A DNA stretch of 64,000 bases from an uncultured Flavobacteriaceae bacterium (GTDB lineage: Bacteria; Bacteroidota; Bacteroidia; Flavobacteriales; Flavobacteriaceae): contig CALLVX010000024.1 of assembly GCA_938010765.1 (NCBI GenBank), positions 62,001-126,000 on the forward strand, written 5' to 3'. Position numbers and translations under genes: made by a program. The number at the start of each line of letters is the position of its first letter. The first letter of the stretch is position 1. The notes under the pieces are model-generated. The model saw only the letters and a list, made by a program, of their open reading frames with translations, did not search any database and had not been told where the DNA came from. This document shows positions 53,088-61,933 of this stretch, piece by piece.

Positions 53088-54194
53088 ATGGATTTTATCA
53101 TCCTGTTATTTTTGTGTTTCGTATTTCTGGGGCTTTGTCTATCGATCTTATTTTTACTAAAGAAAAAAGGAGATCGTTTCGCCAATCGTATATTGGCCGT
53201 CTACACCTTCCTCTTCGCTACCGAATTATTGAACAATGCCCTGCGTTGGTCGGGAGCAATTAAGGAAACGTCGTTTGTTCATTTTAATTTGGCCCATTTT
53301 CCTTTGTGGACAGTTTATGGGCCCCTACTCTTTATTTATGTTAGAAGGGTCGTTACCACAAAAGGGTTACAATGGAAAGACCTGCTGTTCCTTATTCCCA
53401 CCATTAGTATTATTGCTACCCTTGCCCCCTTTTATGTCATGGGCACAGAACAAAAGCTAGCGGTGGTGAACCAGGGCCTAGAATTCAGTTATATCCCATG
53501 GCCTAGCTATGGTATTTGGATGGTTATCGCCCTCCTGTTCTTCTATGCTATTTTTACCTATTTCAGTTTCTGGCGCAATAAAAAAGTAGGGTATCGCGAA
53601 AATAGTTGGATGAAATGGTTCGTGGGAGCCTATTTCGGATTTGCCTTTATGTTTACCCTTTACATTTCCTTGACCTGGTTTGGTATTATGAACCCAAAGT
53701 ATGACTACTTTGTAGATATTGTCATTGTTTTTTTTATTGCGATGCTTTCCTTTTTCGGTTTTGTACAACCAGAAGTCTTTGAAGGCAAATCGCTCCAGAA
53801 AGTATTGCCGTTCATTAAGTATCAAAAAACCGGACTTTCGGATGCGCTATCGCTCGAAATGAAGAAAAAGTTACTGCGCATTATGGAATCCGAACAACCC
53901 TATCTAAATAATGAATTGCGTTTAGACGATCTCTCGCGCCTAATGAATCTATCGAGAAACCATACTTCTCAGATTATTAACGAACACTTTAATCTTTCTT
54001 TTTTCGATTTTATAAACAAATACCGGGTAAAAGAGGCCAAGAACCTTCTAATGAACAACGCGGTCAATGGCCTTACTATGACCCAAATCGCTTATGACGT
54101 TGGCTTTAACAATAGGGCATCGTTCTATAAGGCGTTCAAAAAATTTACCGAATCTACTCCTACCGTATATCGGGAACAGGCGAGTGCTTCCTAG
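53088..54194 (+). CDS. Membrane-anchored AraC-family transcriptional regulator
   Basis: A 368-residue protein with seven predicted membrane helices (residues about 3-230, beginning MDFIILLFLCFVFLGLCLSIL) and a C-terminal AraC helix-turn-helix domain (about 265-365: LRLDDLSRLMNLSRNHTSQIINEHFNLSFFDFINKYRVKEA and MTQIAYDVGFNNRASFYKAFKKFT). Such 7TM-AraC hybrids are common in Bacteroidetes and sense a signal at or in the membrane. The ligand and targets are unknown; the sulfatase upstream and the lipoproteins downstream are candidates. Confidence 0.88.
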   Translation: MDFIILLFLCFVFLGLCLSILFLLKKKGDRFANRILAVYTFLFATELLNNALRWSGAIKETSFVHFNLAHFPLWTVYGPLLFIYVRRVVTTKGLQWKDLLFLIPTISIIATLAPFYVMGTEQKLAVVNQGLEFSYIPWPSYGIWMVIALLFFYAIFTYFSFWRNKKVGYRENSWMKWFVGAYFGFAFMFTLYISLTWFGIMNPKYDYFVDIVIVFFIAMLSFFGFVQPEVFEGKSLQKVLPFIKYQKTGLSDALSLEMKKKLLRIMESEQPYLNNELRLDDLSRLMNLSRNHTSQIINEHFNLSFFDFINKYRVKEAKNLLMNNAVNGLTMTQIAYDVGFNNRASFYKAFKKFTESTPTVYREQASAS

Positions 54195-54287
54195 GCGATT
54201 CTTCATAAAAAATGTAAAGGTTTACAAGAAGAGACAACTAGTCTTCAAGGTCGTATTAATTTCATGAAATAACAAACAACGAAATTC

Positions 54288-54827
54288 ATGAATAAATTAC
54301 TCGGCAGCTTTTTAATACTATGCTTGCTTCTGTCATGTACAATCACCTCAAAAAAAAGCGAACAAAAAAAAGATAATGCCCTGTTGGGTTCTTGGGAGAT
54401 GAAGCAGATTGAATGGATATCGGCCGATACCGTATATACCATTGAGAAGGCCCAACCGGGTATTTTTATGGTTACCCCCGAGCGATACACTACCATTTGG
54501 ACACCTACCGAAGAAGTTCGCAAGCCATTCGTAACCCTCTCCGCGCCTACCGAGGAAGAAATTATTGCAGGTTTCAGCTCAATCGTATTCAATGCCGGCT
54601 CCTATACCAGCACCGATAGCACGATAACTACGGAAGCACATATTGCCAAAGTGCCCGGTTTTGAAGGAGGGCGCCAATTTTATGATTATACGTTACGCAT
54701 GGACACTTTATCGATCACCATGTTCGATGAGACCTACCCGGATGGCAGCAAACCCGATTGGGCAGGGAAATGGAAAACATGTTTTACCATGAAACGAATA
54801 GCAAACGAAAAAGAAACAACACCATGA
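54288..54827 (+). CDS. Lipocalin-like lipoprotein
   Basis: A 179-residue lipoprotein (lipobox LLLSCTITS). The mature part reads as a single beta-barrel domain (LLGSWEMKQIEWISADTVYT ... GIFMVTPERYTTIWTPTEE ... FTMKRIA) of the lipocalin-like type common in Bacteroidetes. Its stop overlaps the next gene start (ATGA), so it is co-translated with the M23 peptidase. Ligand unknown. Confidence 0.8.
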   Translation: MNKLLGSFLILCLLLSCTITSKKSEQKKDNALLGSWEMKQIEWISADTVYTIEKAQPGIFMVTPERYTTIWTPTEEVRKPFVTLSAPTEEEIIAGFSSIVFNAGSYTSTDSTITTEAHIAKVPGFEGGRQFYDYTLRMDTLSITMFDETYPDGSKPDWAGKWKTCFTMKRIANEKETTP

Positions 54828-55471
54828 AGGTTTCAGCACAAATACTAGCGTTCTTTACTATCTTCTTGCTCCTGCCCCAATGCAGCTTAGATGATACGCG
54901 CGATACTAGAAGGCCAGGCTCAAAAAATACCGTAGACACCTCTTCATCTGGTAGTTGCGGAGAAGCACAATACGACGATTGGGAAACCTCTCGGTATGTA
55001 CTACCCTATCCTGTGGGCACACAGTATGCCGTAAATCTGAGTCACTGTAGCGGATCCTATCATAGCGAAGGCCAGCCTGATCAATATGCGATTGATTTTG
55101 TAATGCCGATCGGCACACAAATAACCGCTGCTAGGGATGGGCAGGTGGTGTTCATTGAAGAATCGGGGGAGAACGGTTCATTTCCCAACAATCTTGTAAT
55201 TATTGAACATTCGGATGGGTCTTTCGCACAGTATATGCATCTGACAAAAGATGGTGCCGAAGTCACAGTCGGGGAATTTGTATCTCAAGGAGATCTAGTT
55301 GGACTAAGTGGAAATACAGGCTTGGCAGGATACCCTCATTTGCATTTTGTAGTCACTAAAAAAGGTTCGTTTATATATCCCTATGAATCGTTCCCTACTA
55401 CCTTTAAAAATACCCTGGCCAATGAACGCAGTTTGTTACCCCAGACTGTTTACCCTGCACAACCCTATTAA
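54824..55471 (+). CDS. M23-family metallopeptidase, lipoprotein
   Basis: A 215-residue predicted lipoprotein (LLPQCSLDD) with an M23/LytM domain. Zinc-site motifs: H in YHSEGQPDQYAIDF (H and D), the strand TQITAARDGQVVFIEES, and HLHFVV near the end. The core GNNLVI-like strand, YMHL and GDLVGLSGNTGLAGYPHLHF are typical. The start is the ATG at 54824 in the ATGA overlap with the lipocalin-like gene; the frame is open further upstream but that would remove the signal peptide. Likely a cell-wall endopeptidase. Confidence 0.87.
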   Translation: MKVSAQILAFFTIFLLLPQCSLDDTRDTRRPGSKNTVDTSSSGSCGEAQYDDWETSRYVLPYPVGTQYAVNLSHCSGSYHSEGQPDQYAIDFVMPIGTQITAARDGQVVFIEESGENGSFPNNLVIIEHSDGSFAQYMHLTKDGAEVTVGEFVSQGDLVGLSGNTGLAGYPHLHFVVTKKGSFIYPYESFPTTFKNTLANERSLLPQTVYPAQPY

Positions 55472-55490
55472 GAACAGAAAATTAACACCT

Positions 55491-55526
55491 AAATACCTTA
55501 AAATTTAGTACTTTAGATAGGTATTT
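55491..55526. promoter_or_regulatory. Inverted repeat between the M23 peptidase and the next gene
   Basis: AAATACCT (55491-55498) pairs with AGGTATTT (55519-55526) across a 20-base loop. It lies 20 bases after the peptidase stop and 24 before the next ATG. It could be a terminator (T-rich 3' side) or an operator; not decided. Confidence 0.35.
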
Positions 55527-55549
55527 TCTTTAAACAGAAGCAATTGATT

Positions 55550-56875
55550 ATGAAACACTTAAGACTATTCCAAAAAAAAACCTGCTTCATGGCGCTCCTA
55601 CTACTGTGCTTGTTGGGGGTACATACGACTACCCAGGCCATGATCTTTTTTCAAGAGGGGAAATCCCAGACATCCTTTAACCAGTATAAGGGTAAAGTAA
55701 TGGACAAGGACAACAAAAAACCCTTAGTTTTTGCCAGCCTTTCTTTAGAAAACACCAACATCAGTACCATTAGTAATACGGAGGGAGAGTATGCACTTAA
55801 GATACCAAAAGATATTACTACCGGAAATGTGATTGTTTCCTTTCTGGGATATAAGACAGTTACCGTACCCCTAGCGCAATTTTCATCGGATAATAATCGT
55901 ATTCTGATGGAGGTGTCCATAATGGAACTTTCCGAAGTAAATCTAACGATTCCAAAAGACGCCAAAAATTTGGTAAAGGAGACGCTACGAAAAAAAGGGG
56001 AAAATTATTTTGATGATCCTACCTTAATGACGGCCTTCTATCGGGAGACCATCAAACGACGCAGAAAGAATGTATCGCTCTCCGAAGCAGTGGTCAATAT
56101 TTATAAGACATCCTATAGCTCTGATCGCCAAGATGCGGTACAGTTATATAAAGCTCGTAAAAGCACCGATTATTCTCGTCTAGATACCGTTGCTCTTAAA
56201 CTACAGGGAGGACCGTTCAATGCACTCTTTGTTGATATTATCAAGTATCCTGACTATATCTTTACGGAGGAATCCATTGAGTACTATAATTTCAGTTTTG
56301 TGCAATCGACCCGAGTGAACAATAAACTGTTGTACATTGTCGATTTTAAACAAAAAAGGGGAATCGACGAGCCGCTTTACGAAGGCAAATTATACATAGA
56401 TGCCGATAATAAAATTTTGACCAGTGCCATTTATACCTTAAATATTACGGATCGCGAAAAAGCAGCCCGATTGTTCGTTAGAAAAAAACCGGTCCAAGCA
56501 TCGGTTTGGCCTACAGAAGTTGCTTACCGGGTAGATTATAGGGAACGAGATGGAAGATGGTATTACGGTTATAGCAATGTGCTCTTGGAGTTCAAGGTGA
56601 ACTGGAAAAAAAAGCTTTTTAACTCCGTATACAGTATGACTTGCGAGATGGCGGTCACCGACTGGGAGAAAAACACCGAAGGCAAACTACCAAAATCCAA
56701 AGACCGCATGCGTTCCTCAATTATTCTTAATGATGAGGCCGTAGGTTTTGCCGATCCCGATTTCTGGGGAGAGTATAATATCATAGAGCCCGAAAAATCT
56801 ATCGAATCTGCTATCAAAAAAATACAACGCCAATTGAAAAGATCAAAAAATCAGGGAGGTACCTCGGCCCGCTAA
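55550..56875 (+). CDS. Exported protein with carboxypeptidase-like regulatory domain
   Basis: A 441-residue exported protein. The signal peptide (MKHLRLFQKKTCFMALLLLCLLGVHTT region) is followed by a CarboxypepD_reg-like domain (about 43-125: YKGKVMDKDNKKPLVFASLSLENTNIST, GNVIVSFLGYKTVTVPL) and a long beta-rich region (VAYRVDYRERDGRWYYGYSNVLLEFKVNW). Such proteins are outer-membrane or periplasmic in Bacteroidetes and lack SusC features here. The ATG at 55550 is preferred over a TTG six bases upstream. Function unknown. Confidence 0.8.
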   Translation: MKHLRLFQKKTCFMALLLLCLLGVHTTTQAMIFFQEGKSQTSFNQYKGKVMDKDNKKPLVFASLSLENTNISTISNTEGEYALKIPKDITTGNVIVSFLGYKTVTVPLAQFSSDNNRILMEVSIMELSEVNLTIPKDAKNLVKETLRKKGENYFDDPTLMTAFYRETIKRRRKNVSLSEAVVNIYKTSYSSDRQDAVQLYKARKSTDYSRLDTVALKLQGGPFNALFVDIIKYPDYIFTEESIEYYNFSFVQSTRVNNKLLYIVDFKQKRGIDEPLYEGKLYIDADNKILTSAIYTLNITDREKAARLFVRKKPVQASVWPTEVAYRVDYRERDGRWYYGYSNVLLEFKVNWKKKLFNSVYSMTCEMAVTDWEKNTEGKLPKSKDRMRSSIILNDEAVGFADPDFWGEYNIIEPEKSIESAIKKIQRQLKRSKNQGGTSAR

Positions 56876-56892
56876 GTACTATTTACCGTTAA

Positions 56893-56938
56893 AAAAGAAC
56901 TGTGATCGAATTCAAATTGGATCACAGTTCTTTTTTTA
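56893..56938 (+). terminator. Rho-independent terminator
   Basis: A 15-base-pair stem (AAAAGAACTGTGATC with GATCACAGTTCTTTT, 12-base loop) followed by more T. It ends the carboxypeptidase-domain gene 18 bases after its stop. The A run on the other side lets it work in both directions. Confidence 0.85.
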
Positions 56939-57178
56939 TCCTATTTTGCTTTTGCCAAAGCTTTGTAAAAAAAGTCTCTCCGCATTGCCAGTACCCAATT
57001 CTAGATAAGACGTTTCCCTGTTTTCAGGGGGTACTATTTCACTGAAACCTTCGTGCCATATATTCGTCAAAGTTCGAATCTTTGTATTTAACAACGAACT
57101 TTTATTCAACACCAATAAATTGATCGTATTGTCGTTTAATTTTAAACACCAGCATAAAAACCAATTAAAATTCCACAA
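56939..57178. promoter_or_regulatory. Intergenic leader before the protease operon
   Basis: A 240-base gap. A minus-strand frame is open across it but shows no domain, no ribosome-binding site and atypical codon use, so it is not called. No TAnnTTTG box or hairpin could be firmly identified. Confidence 0.4.
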
Positions 57179-58351
57179 ATGAAAAACGTATTACCAAGGT
57201 TTCAGCGGCCGCTAAACGGAATTAGCGAACCGCGAACAGAGGTATCTCATTGGGATAAGGCAATGGATGCCTATGATTCGAATAACTTTCGTATGGCCCT
57301 ACTAGAGACCATCAATTACATGAATTCCACCATTCTTTCGGGAAAAGACACCAATGGGGATATTAACTTCGTTCAGAACCAGGGTTCGGCAGAAATACAA
57401 GTGCGTATTGAACAAGAAACCTTTTCTGTAAAGGCTCCCTTTCTAAAAATCACCGATGCTACGAACAAGGTGGCACTCTATCGTAAAGTAGCAGAAATCA
57501 ATTTCGCTCCTTTAACACTTTCCCAAATTCTTTTAAGGGGAGAAGAGCTTTGGTTTGAGTTTTCATCGCCCATAGCATTGTGCCAACCCTATAAGGTATA
57601 TGATGTTATTCGCGAAATTTCGGTCTTTGCAGACGATTATGACGATGATTTTGTAGAAAAATACAAGGCAGATTTCTATAAAGAACTCAATACCCAACCG
57701 CTAACTGGCGATGAAGCTGAGAAAGTGTGGCAACAGCTATCGGACATCTTAGAAGATTACAAGAATTACACTGAATTTTTCAAGGAAAAAAGATGGAATG
57801 ATTTTCAATGGGATATTACCGTAATATCCTTATTAAAAATAGTAAACATGCCTTATACCCATGGGACACTACGTACTAAGTTACAGGAGTACGTAAACAA
57901 TATGTTCAACAACAATATCGATTTTCACCATCGCATCGATAAGGGCACCAATTTCATGCAGGAACTATGCGCTAAGTCTCGGGAAGACTTCATGAAAGAC
58001 ATGTACCATGCCGATGCTTTCATTTCGCTGAAATGGCGTAGTTCGGTACAAATTCTCCAAGATGAAGTAAAGCGCTTTGAAAATACGGTTAATTCGTATG
58101 TAAAAAACAACGATAACTTTTCACTCTGTTATTATCTGCAGTTTAATTTTCTCTATATGCTCTATAATTTTAATGTAGAGGAGCATCAGAAAATTGCAAT
58201 TTATAACGTACTGGAAGAGGTAAGTGGTCTCGAACCCAATACGGCCGGTCCCAAACTCTTAAAAGTGTATCACGCTTTTTTAGATGGCAAGGACAATATG
58301 GCTGTTGCGAATGCTAAAGGAAAAGGGTTTTTCGCAAAACTCTTTGGATAA
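57179..58351 (+). CDS. Hypothetical protein with YbjN/chaperone-like N-terminal domain
   Basis: A 390-residue soluble protein. Residues about 25-150 (WDKAMDAYDSNNFRMALLETINYMN; FSVKAPFLKITD; VALYRKVAEINFAPLTLSQI; CQPYKVYDVIREISVFADDYDDDFVEKY) look like a YbjN or type III chaperone-type alpha/beta domain; the remainder is helical and rich in aromatic and charged residues. No signal peptide. It lies 19 bases before the cytosolic protease gene, whose C terminus has a similar domain, so the two probably form one complex. Domain naming is tentative. Confidence 0.65.
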   Translation: MKNVLPRFQRPLNGISEPRTEVSHWDKAMDAYDSNNFRMALLETINYMNSTILSGKDTNGDINFVQNQGSAEIQVRIEQETFSVKAPFLKITDATNKVALYRKVAEINFAPLTLSQILLRGEELWFEFSSPIALCQPYKVYDVIREISVFADDYDDDFVEKYKADFYKELNTQPLTGDEAEKVWQQLSDILEDYKNYTEFFKEKRWNDFQWDITVISLLKIVNMPYTHGTLRTKLQEYVNNMFNNNIDFHHRIDKGTNFMQELCAKSREDFMKDMYHADAFISLKWRSSVQILQDEVKRFENTVNSYVKNNDNFSLCYYLQFNFLYMLYNFNVEEHQKIAIYNVLEEVSGLEPNTAGPKLLKVYHAFLDGKDNMAVANAKGKGFFAKLFG

Positions 58352-58370
58352 TCAACAATACTATAACCAT

Positions 58371-59441
58371 ATGGAACATATAAATAGATCCGTTTTTAAA
58401 ATAATTACCGCCTCCGGAACCGGGAGTGGATTCGTTGTTAGTGGAAAAAACCACGTGATTACCAATTACCATGTAATCAAAGGTGAAAAGACCGTAGCGG
58501 TCGAAGACCATAAAAAAGACCGTTATGTAGCCAAGGTGGTCATGGCAAACCCAGAAGTAGATTTAGCCTTTCTGCATATTGAAGGTTTTGAAAATGCCGA
58601 AACCGGCATCACTCTTGACCCTGCTGTACAGGTGGCCAATACCCAAAAGGTCTATATCAATGGGTATCCTTTCGGAATGCCATATACCATTACAGAGGGT
58701 ATTGTTTCCTCGGTTCACCAACCAATGGGACAGCGACACTACATTCAGACCGATGCCGCGGTAAATCCCGGTAATTCTGGTGGCCCTATGCTGAACGAAG
58801 CGGGCAACCTTATCGGGGTTACCACTTCTAAATTTATGAATGCCGACAATGTGGGCTTTGGTATAAAGCATGTTGACCTTATCAAGGAGATTACAGATTT
58901 TCACCATTCAGACGATACCTATCATGTGAAGTGTAATTCGTGTGACACCTATACCATAGAGGAAACCGAATTCTGCAACAATTGTGGTAACAATATGGAT
59001 ATTTCCATTTGGGAAGAATTTGAAAAAAGTCATTTTGCCAATTTTGTAGAAGAGGCTTTGAGCGAACTCGGTATGAACCCTGTTATCGGAAGAGCGGGAA
59101 AAGACTTTTGGGAATTTCATCAAGGTAGTGCCCTGATTCGAATTTTCGTTTTCAAACGCGACTATTTGGTAGCGACCTCCCCAATGAACAACTTGCCCAA
59201 AACCGGTCTCAAAGAACTTATGGAATATCTATTGCAAGACCATGTGAGTCCCTATACGTTGGGTGTACATGAAAACAAAATATTCCTTTCGTACCGAACA
59301 CACCTCTCAGACATCTTCACCGACCACGCGAAGACCATCAAAGAGAATATCAAGAATTTGGCCTTAAAAGCCGATGATTTGGACAATTTCTTTATGGATA
59401 CATATGGATGCGAAATGTCTATGGAAGCCAAGGAGGTATAA
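58371..59441 (+). CDS. Cytosolic HtrA-like serine protease with zinc ribbon and YbjN-like C terminus
   Basis: A 356-residue protein with three parts. Residues 1-175: trypsin-fold S1C protease with the triad His34 (TNYHVI), Asp64 (NPEVDLAFL) and Ser136 (NPGNSGGP). Residues 186-207: a four-Cys zinc ribbon (CNSC ... CNNC). Residues 220-350: a YbjN or chaperone-like domain (FVEEALSELGMNPVIG). No signal peptide and no PDZ domain, unlike DegP. The ATG at 58371 gives a compact N terminus at the first protease strand; the frame is open to 58284 inside the previous gene. Co-transcribed with that gene. Target unknown. Confidence 0.82.
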   Translation: MEHINRSVFKIITASGTGSGFVVSGKNHVITNYHVIKGEKTVAVEDHKKDRYVAKVVMANPEVDLAFLHIEGFENAETGITLDPAVQVANTQKVYINGYPFGMPYTITEGIVSSVHQPMGQRHYIQTDAAVNPGNSGGPMLNEAGNLIGVTTSKFMNADNVGFGIKHVDLIKEITDFHHSDDTYHVKCNSCDTYTIEETEFCNNCGNNMDISIWEEFEKSHFANFVEEALSELGMNPVIGRAGKDFWEFHQGSALIRIFVFKRDYLVATSPMNNLPKTGLKELMEYLLQDHVSPYTLGVHENKIFLSYRTHLSDIFTDHAKTIKENIKNLALKADDLDNFFMDTYGCEMSMEAKEV

Positions 59442-59451
59442 CTTTTAAAAA

Positions 59452-59485
59452 AAATCCCCTGACTACTAACGTCAGGGGATTTTAT
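59452..59485. terminator. Bidirectional terminator between the protease gene and recQ
   Basis: Stem AATCCCCTGAC (59453-59463) pairs with GTCAGGGGATT (59471-59481), 7-base loop, with A run before and T run after. Serves the convergent protease and recQ genes. Confidence 0.88.
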
Positions 59486-59531
59486 AATTCTTTAAAAAAC
59501 GTCAACCTGTTTTAGGTAGACCTACAATCAC

Positions 59532-61745
59532 TCAATTCGCCACTTCACTGGTGAATTTCAATCGGTACAAGCGAAGCTCTTCGTCATCATAGTCCCCATC
59601 AAATTCGACCATTGCAGCTTCAATATCGTCGGTCTCGGATTCGAGAAAGTAGTCGTGTATTTCTTCTTGTTGATCTTCATCAAAAAGCTCGTCGATCCAA
59701 TAGCCAATATCTAGTTTGGTGCCGCTGAAGACGATTTGTTCCATTTCTTTGATCAATTCACCTAACTTAATTCCTTTTGCAGAGGCAATGTCGTCTAAAG
59801 GCAACTTCCTATCCACATTTTGAATAATGTAGAGCTTTAGTGCAGAATTAGCTCCCGTTGTTTTTACAACCAAATCATCGGGTCGAATAATCTCATTCTC
59901 CTCAACATATTTTTCGATAAACTCCAGGAAGGGCTTCCCGTACTTTTTAGCTTTTCCTTCCCCTACTCCGTAAATATTCTGTAATTCAATCTGTGATATG
60001 GGATATTTTAGCGCCATATCATTTAAGGAAGGGTCTTGAAATACTACAAATGGCGGAACGCCTAACTTATCGGCCTGCGCCTTTCGTAAATCTTTTAATT
60101 GTTTCAATAAACGCGCATCACTGACACCTCCGTTCTTGGCGGCGCTAACAATGGCATCATTTTTAGAAGCACTATAGACATGGTCTTTCGTCATTAGAAA
60201 AGAAACGGGGGCTTTCATGTATTCCTTACCCTTTTCGGTAACATTCAAAACGCCATAACGCTCAATTTCTTTGTGCAAAAGCCCAGCAACCAAAACCTGC
60301 CGTATCAAAGCCATCCAATAGCTCTTATCCCTATCGGCCCCAATGCCGAAAACTGGTTTTTCATTGGTTTTATAGGAGGTCATCATTGCATTTACCTTTC
60401 CGGTCAGTGTTTTAACGATCTCCTTCGATTTAAATTTCTCACTGGTAGCCTGAACCACCTTAAGGAGTTTTTCAACGTTTTCCTGTGCCTCTTCCTTTGC
60501 TTTGGGGTTTCTTTTATTATCATCCATATCGGCACCGGCGCCGTTTATTTCATCAAATTCCTCTCCAAAATAGTGCAGTATAAACTTTCTACGTGACATA
60601 GAAGTTTCGGCATACCCAACTACCTCTTGTAACAATGCATTTCCGATCTCTTGCTCGGCGACGGGCTTACCCGACATAAATTTTTCAAGCTTCTCGATAT
60701 CTTTGTACGCATAGAAGGCCAAACAATGCCCTTCTCCGCCATCACGGCCGGCACGGCCGGTTTCTTGGTAATAACTTTCGATACTCTTAGGAATGTCGTG
60801 ATGAATTACGAAACGTACGTCGGGCTTATCGATTCCCATTCCGAAGGCAATGGTCGCGACGACCACATCTACATCTTGCATAAGAAACATATCTTGATAT
60901 TTGGAACGGGTCTTCGCATCAAAACCTGCATGATATGGCACCGCACTTACCCCATTTACCTGCAGCACTTGGGAGAGTTCTTCTACTCTTTTTCTACTTA
61001 GACAATAAACAATTCCAGACTTGCCGGCATTTTTTTTAACGAACCTAATAATGTCTGCATCTACATTGACCGTTTTGGGCCGTACCTCATAAAACAGATT
61101 AGGTCTATTGAAAGACTCCTTAAAAAGCTTCGCACCACCGATACCTAGATTCTTTATAATATCTTCTTGCACCTTGGGAGTCGCTGTCGCCGTCAACGCA
61201 ATAATCGGAATATCGCTACCCAACCGATCTACAATGGCACGTAGGTTTCGATATTCAGGTCTAAAATCATGGCCCCATTCAGAGATGCAATGTGCTTCGT
61301 CAACTGCTAAAAACGAAATTTTGACTGTTTGCAAGAAATCGACATATTCTTGTTTGGTCAATGATTCAGGAGCAACATACAGTAATTTGGTAATCCCGGA
61401 GGTAATATCTTCTTTTACCATTTTTACTTCCGATTTGTTCAAAGAAGAGTTCAGCACATGGGCAATCCCATTTTCCGAGGAAATGCCGCGGATGGCGTCT
61501 ACTTGATTTTTCATTAGGGCAATCAAGGGGGAAACCACTATTGCAGTGCCTTCCTGCATTAATGCAGGGAGTTGGTAACAAAGTGATTTGCCACCGCCGG
61601 TCGGCATGATTACAAAAGTGTTTTTCCGATCTAAGATATTCTGAACAACATCTTTCTGAAGGCCTTTAAAAGTGGAAAAACCGAAATAGTGTTTTAGGGG
61701 AGCATGTAAATCGGTTTCTTTCAAAGCTGTACTATCATTTTTCAT
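59532..61745 (-). CDS. recQ: ATP-dependent DNA helicase RecQ
   Basis: A 737-residue superfamily 2 3'-5' DNA helicase. Helicase motifs: KNTFVIMPTGGGKSLCYQLPAL (Walker A), FLAVDEAHCISEWGHDFRPEY (DEAH box), SGIVYCLSRKRVEEL and YYQETGRAGRDGGEG (motif VI). Then an RQC domain and an HRDC-like helical domain (about 500-610: LRKAQADKLGVPPFVVFQDPSL ... YGVGEGKAKKYGKPFLEFI), followed by an acidic C-terminal extension. Divergently placed from kdsD. Intact. Confidence 0.95.
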   Translation of the reverse strand: MKNDSTALKETDLHAPLKHYFGFSTFKGLQKDVVQNILDRKNTFVIMPTGGGKSLCYQLPALMQEGTAIVVSPLIALMKNQVDAIRGISSENGIAHVLNSSLNKSEVKMVKEDITSGITKLLYVAPESLTKQEYVDFLQTVKISFLAVDEAHCISEWGHDFRPEYRNLRAIVDRLGSDIPIIALTATATPKVQEDIIKNLGIGGAKLFKESFNRPNLFYEVRPKTVNVDADIIRFVKKNAGKSGIVYCLSRKRVEELSQVLQVNGVSAVPYHAGFDAKTRSKYQDMFLMQDVDVVVATIAFGMGIDKPDVRFVIHHDIPKSIESYYQETGRAGRDGGEGHCLAFYAYKDIEKLEKFMSGKPVAEQEIGNALLQEVVGYAETSMSRRKFILHYFGEEFDEINGAGADMDDNKRNPKAKEEAQENVEKLLKVVQATSEKFKSKEIVKTLTGKVNAMMTSYKTNEKPVFGIGADRDKSYWMALIRQVLVAGLLHKEIERYGVLNVTEKGKEYMKAPVSFLMTKDHVYSASKNDAIVSAAKNGGVSDARLLKQLKDLRKAQADKLGVPPFVVFQDPSLNDMALKYPISQIELQNIYGVGEGKAKKYGKPFLEFIEKYVEENEIIRPDDLVVKTTGANSALKLYIIQNVDRKLPLDDIASAKGIKLGELIKEMEQIVFSGTKLDIGYWIDELFDEDQQEEIHDYFLESETDDIEAAMVEFDGDYDDEELRLYRLKFTSEVAN

Positions 61746-61848
61746 TTGAGAACTTAGTCTGTCGTCTTTTTTTTCACTTTCTTAAGATAGTGATTTCTTA
61801 ACTCTTTCATGCAGAAATCGGGCCAAATCATTTTATACCGTTTAAAAA

Positions 61849-61877
61849 TTGCGATAAGTTAAGAATGTGTAATTTTG
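61849..61877 (+). promoter_or_regulatory. Promoter of kdsD
   Basis: -33 TTG at 61849-61851 and perfect -7 TAATTTTG at 61870-61877, spacing 18. Transcription would begin near 61884, so an ATG at 61865 lies upstream of the start site and cannot be used. Confidence 0.6.
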
Positions 61878-61933
61878 TACTCTTAAATATAATACATTCT
61901 TTTAGACTAGGATTATCTAATTTACGTAATACT

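Noticed and set aside
56936-57178. 80-residue minus-strand reading frame upstream of the protease operon
   Set aside because: No domain or ribosome-binding site, lies antisense in the leader region and shares no codon pattern with real genes here.
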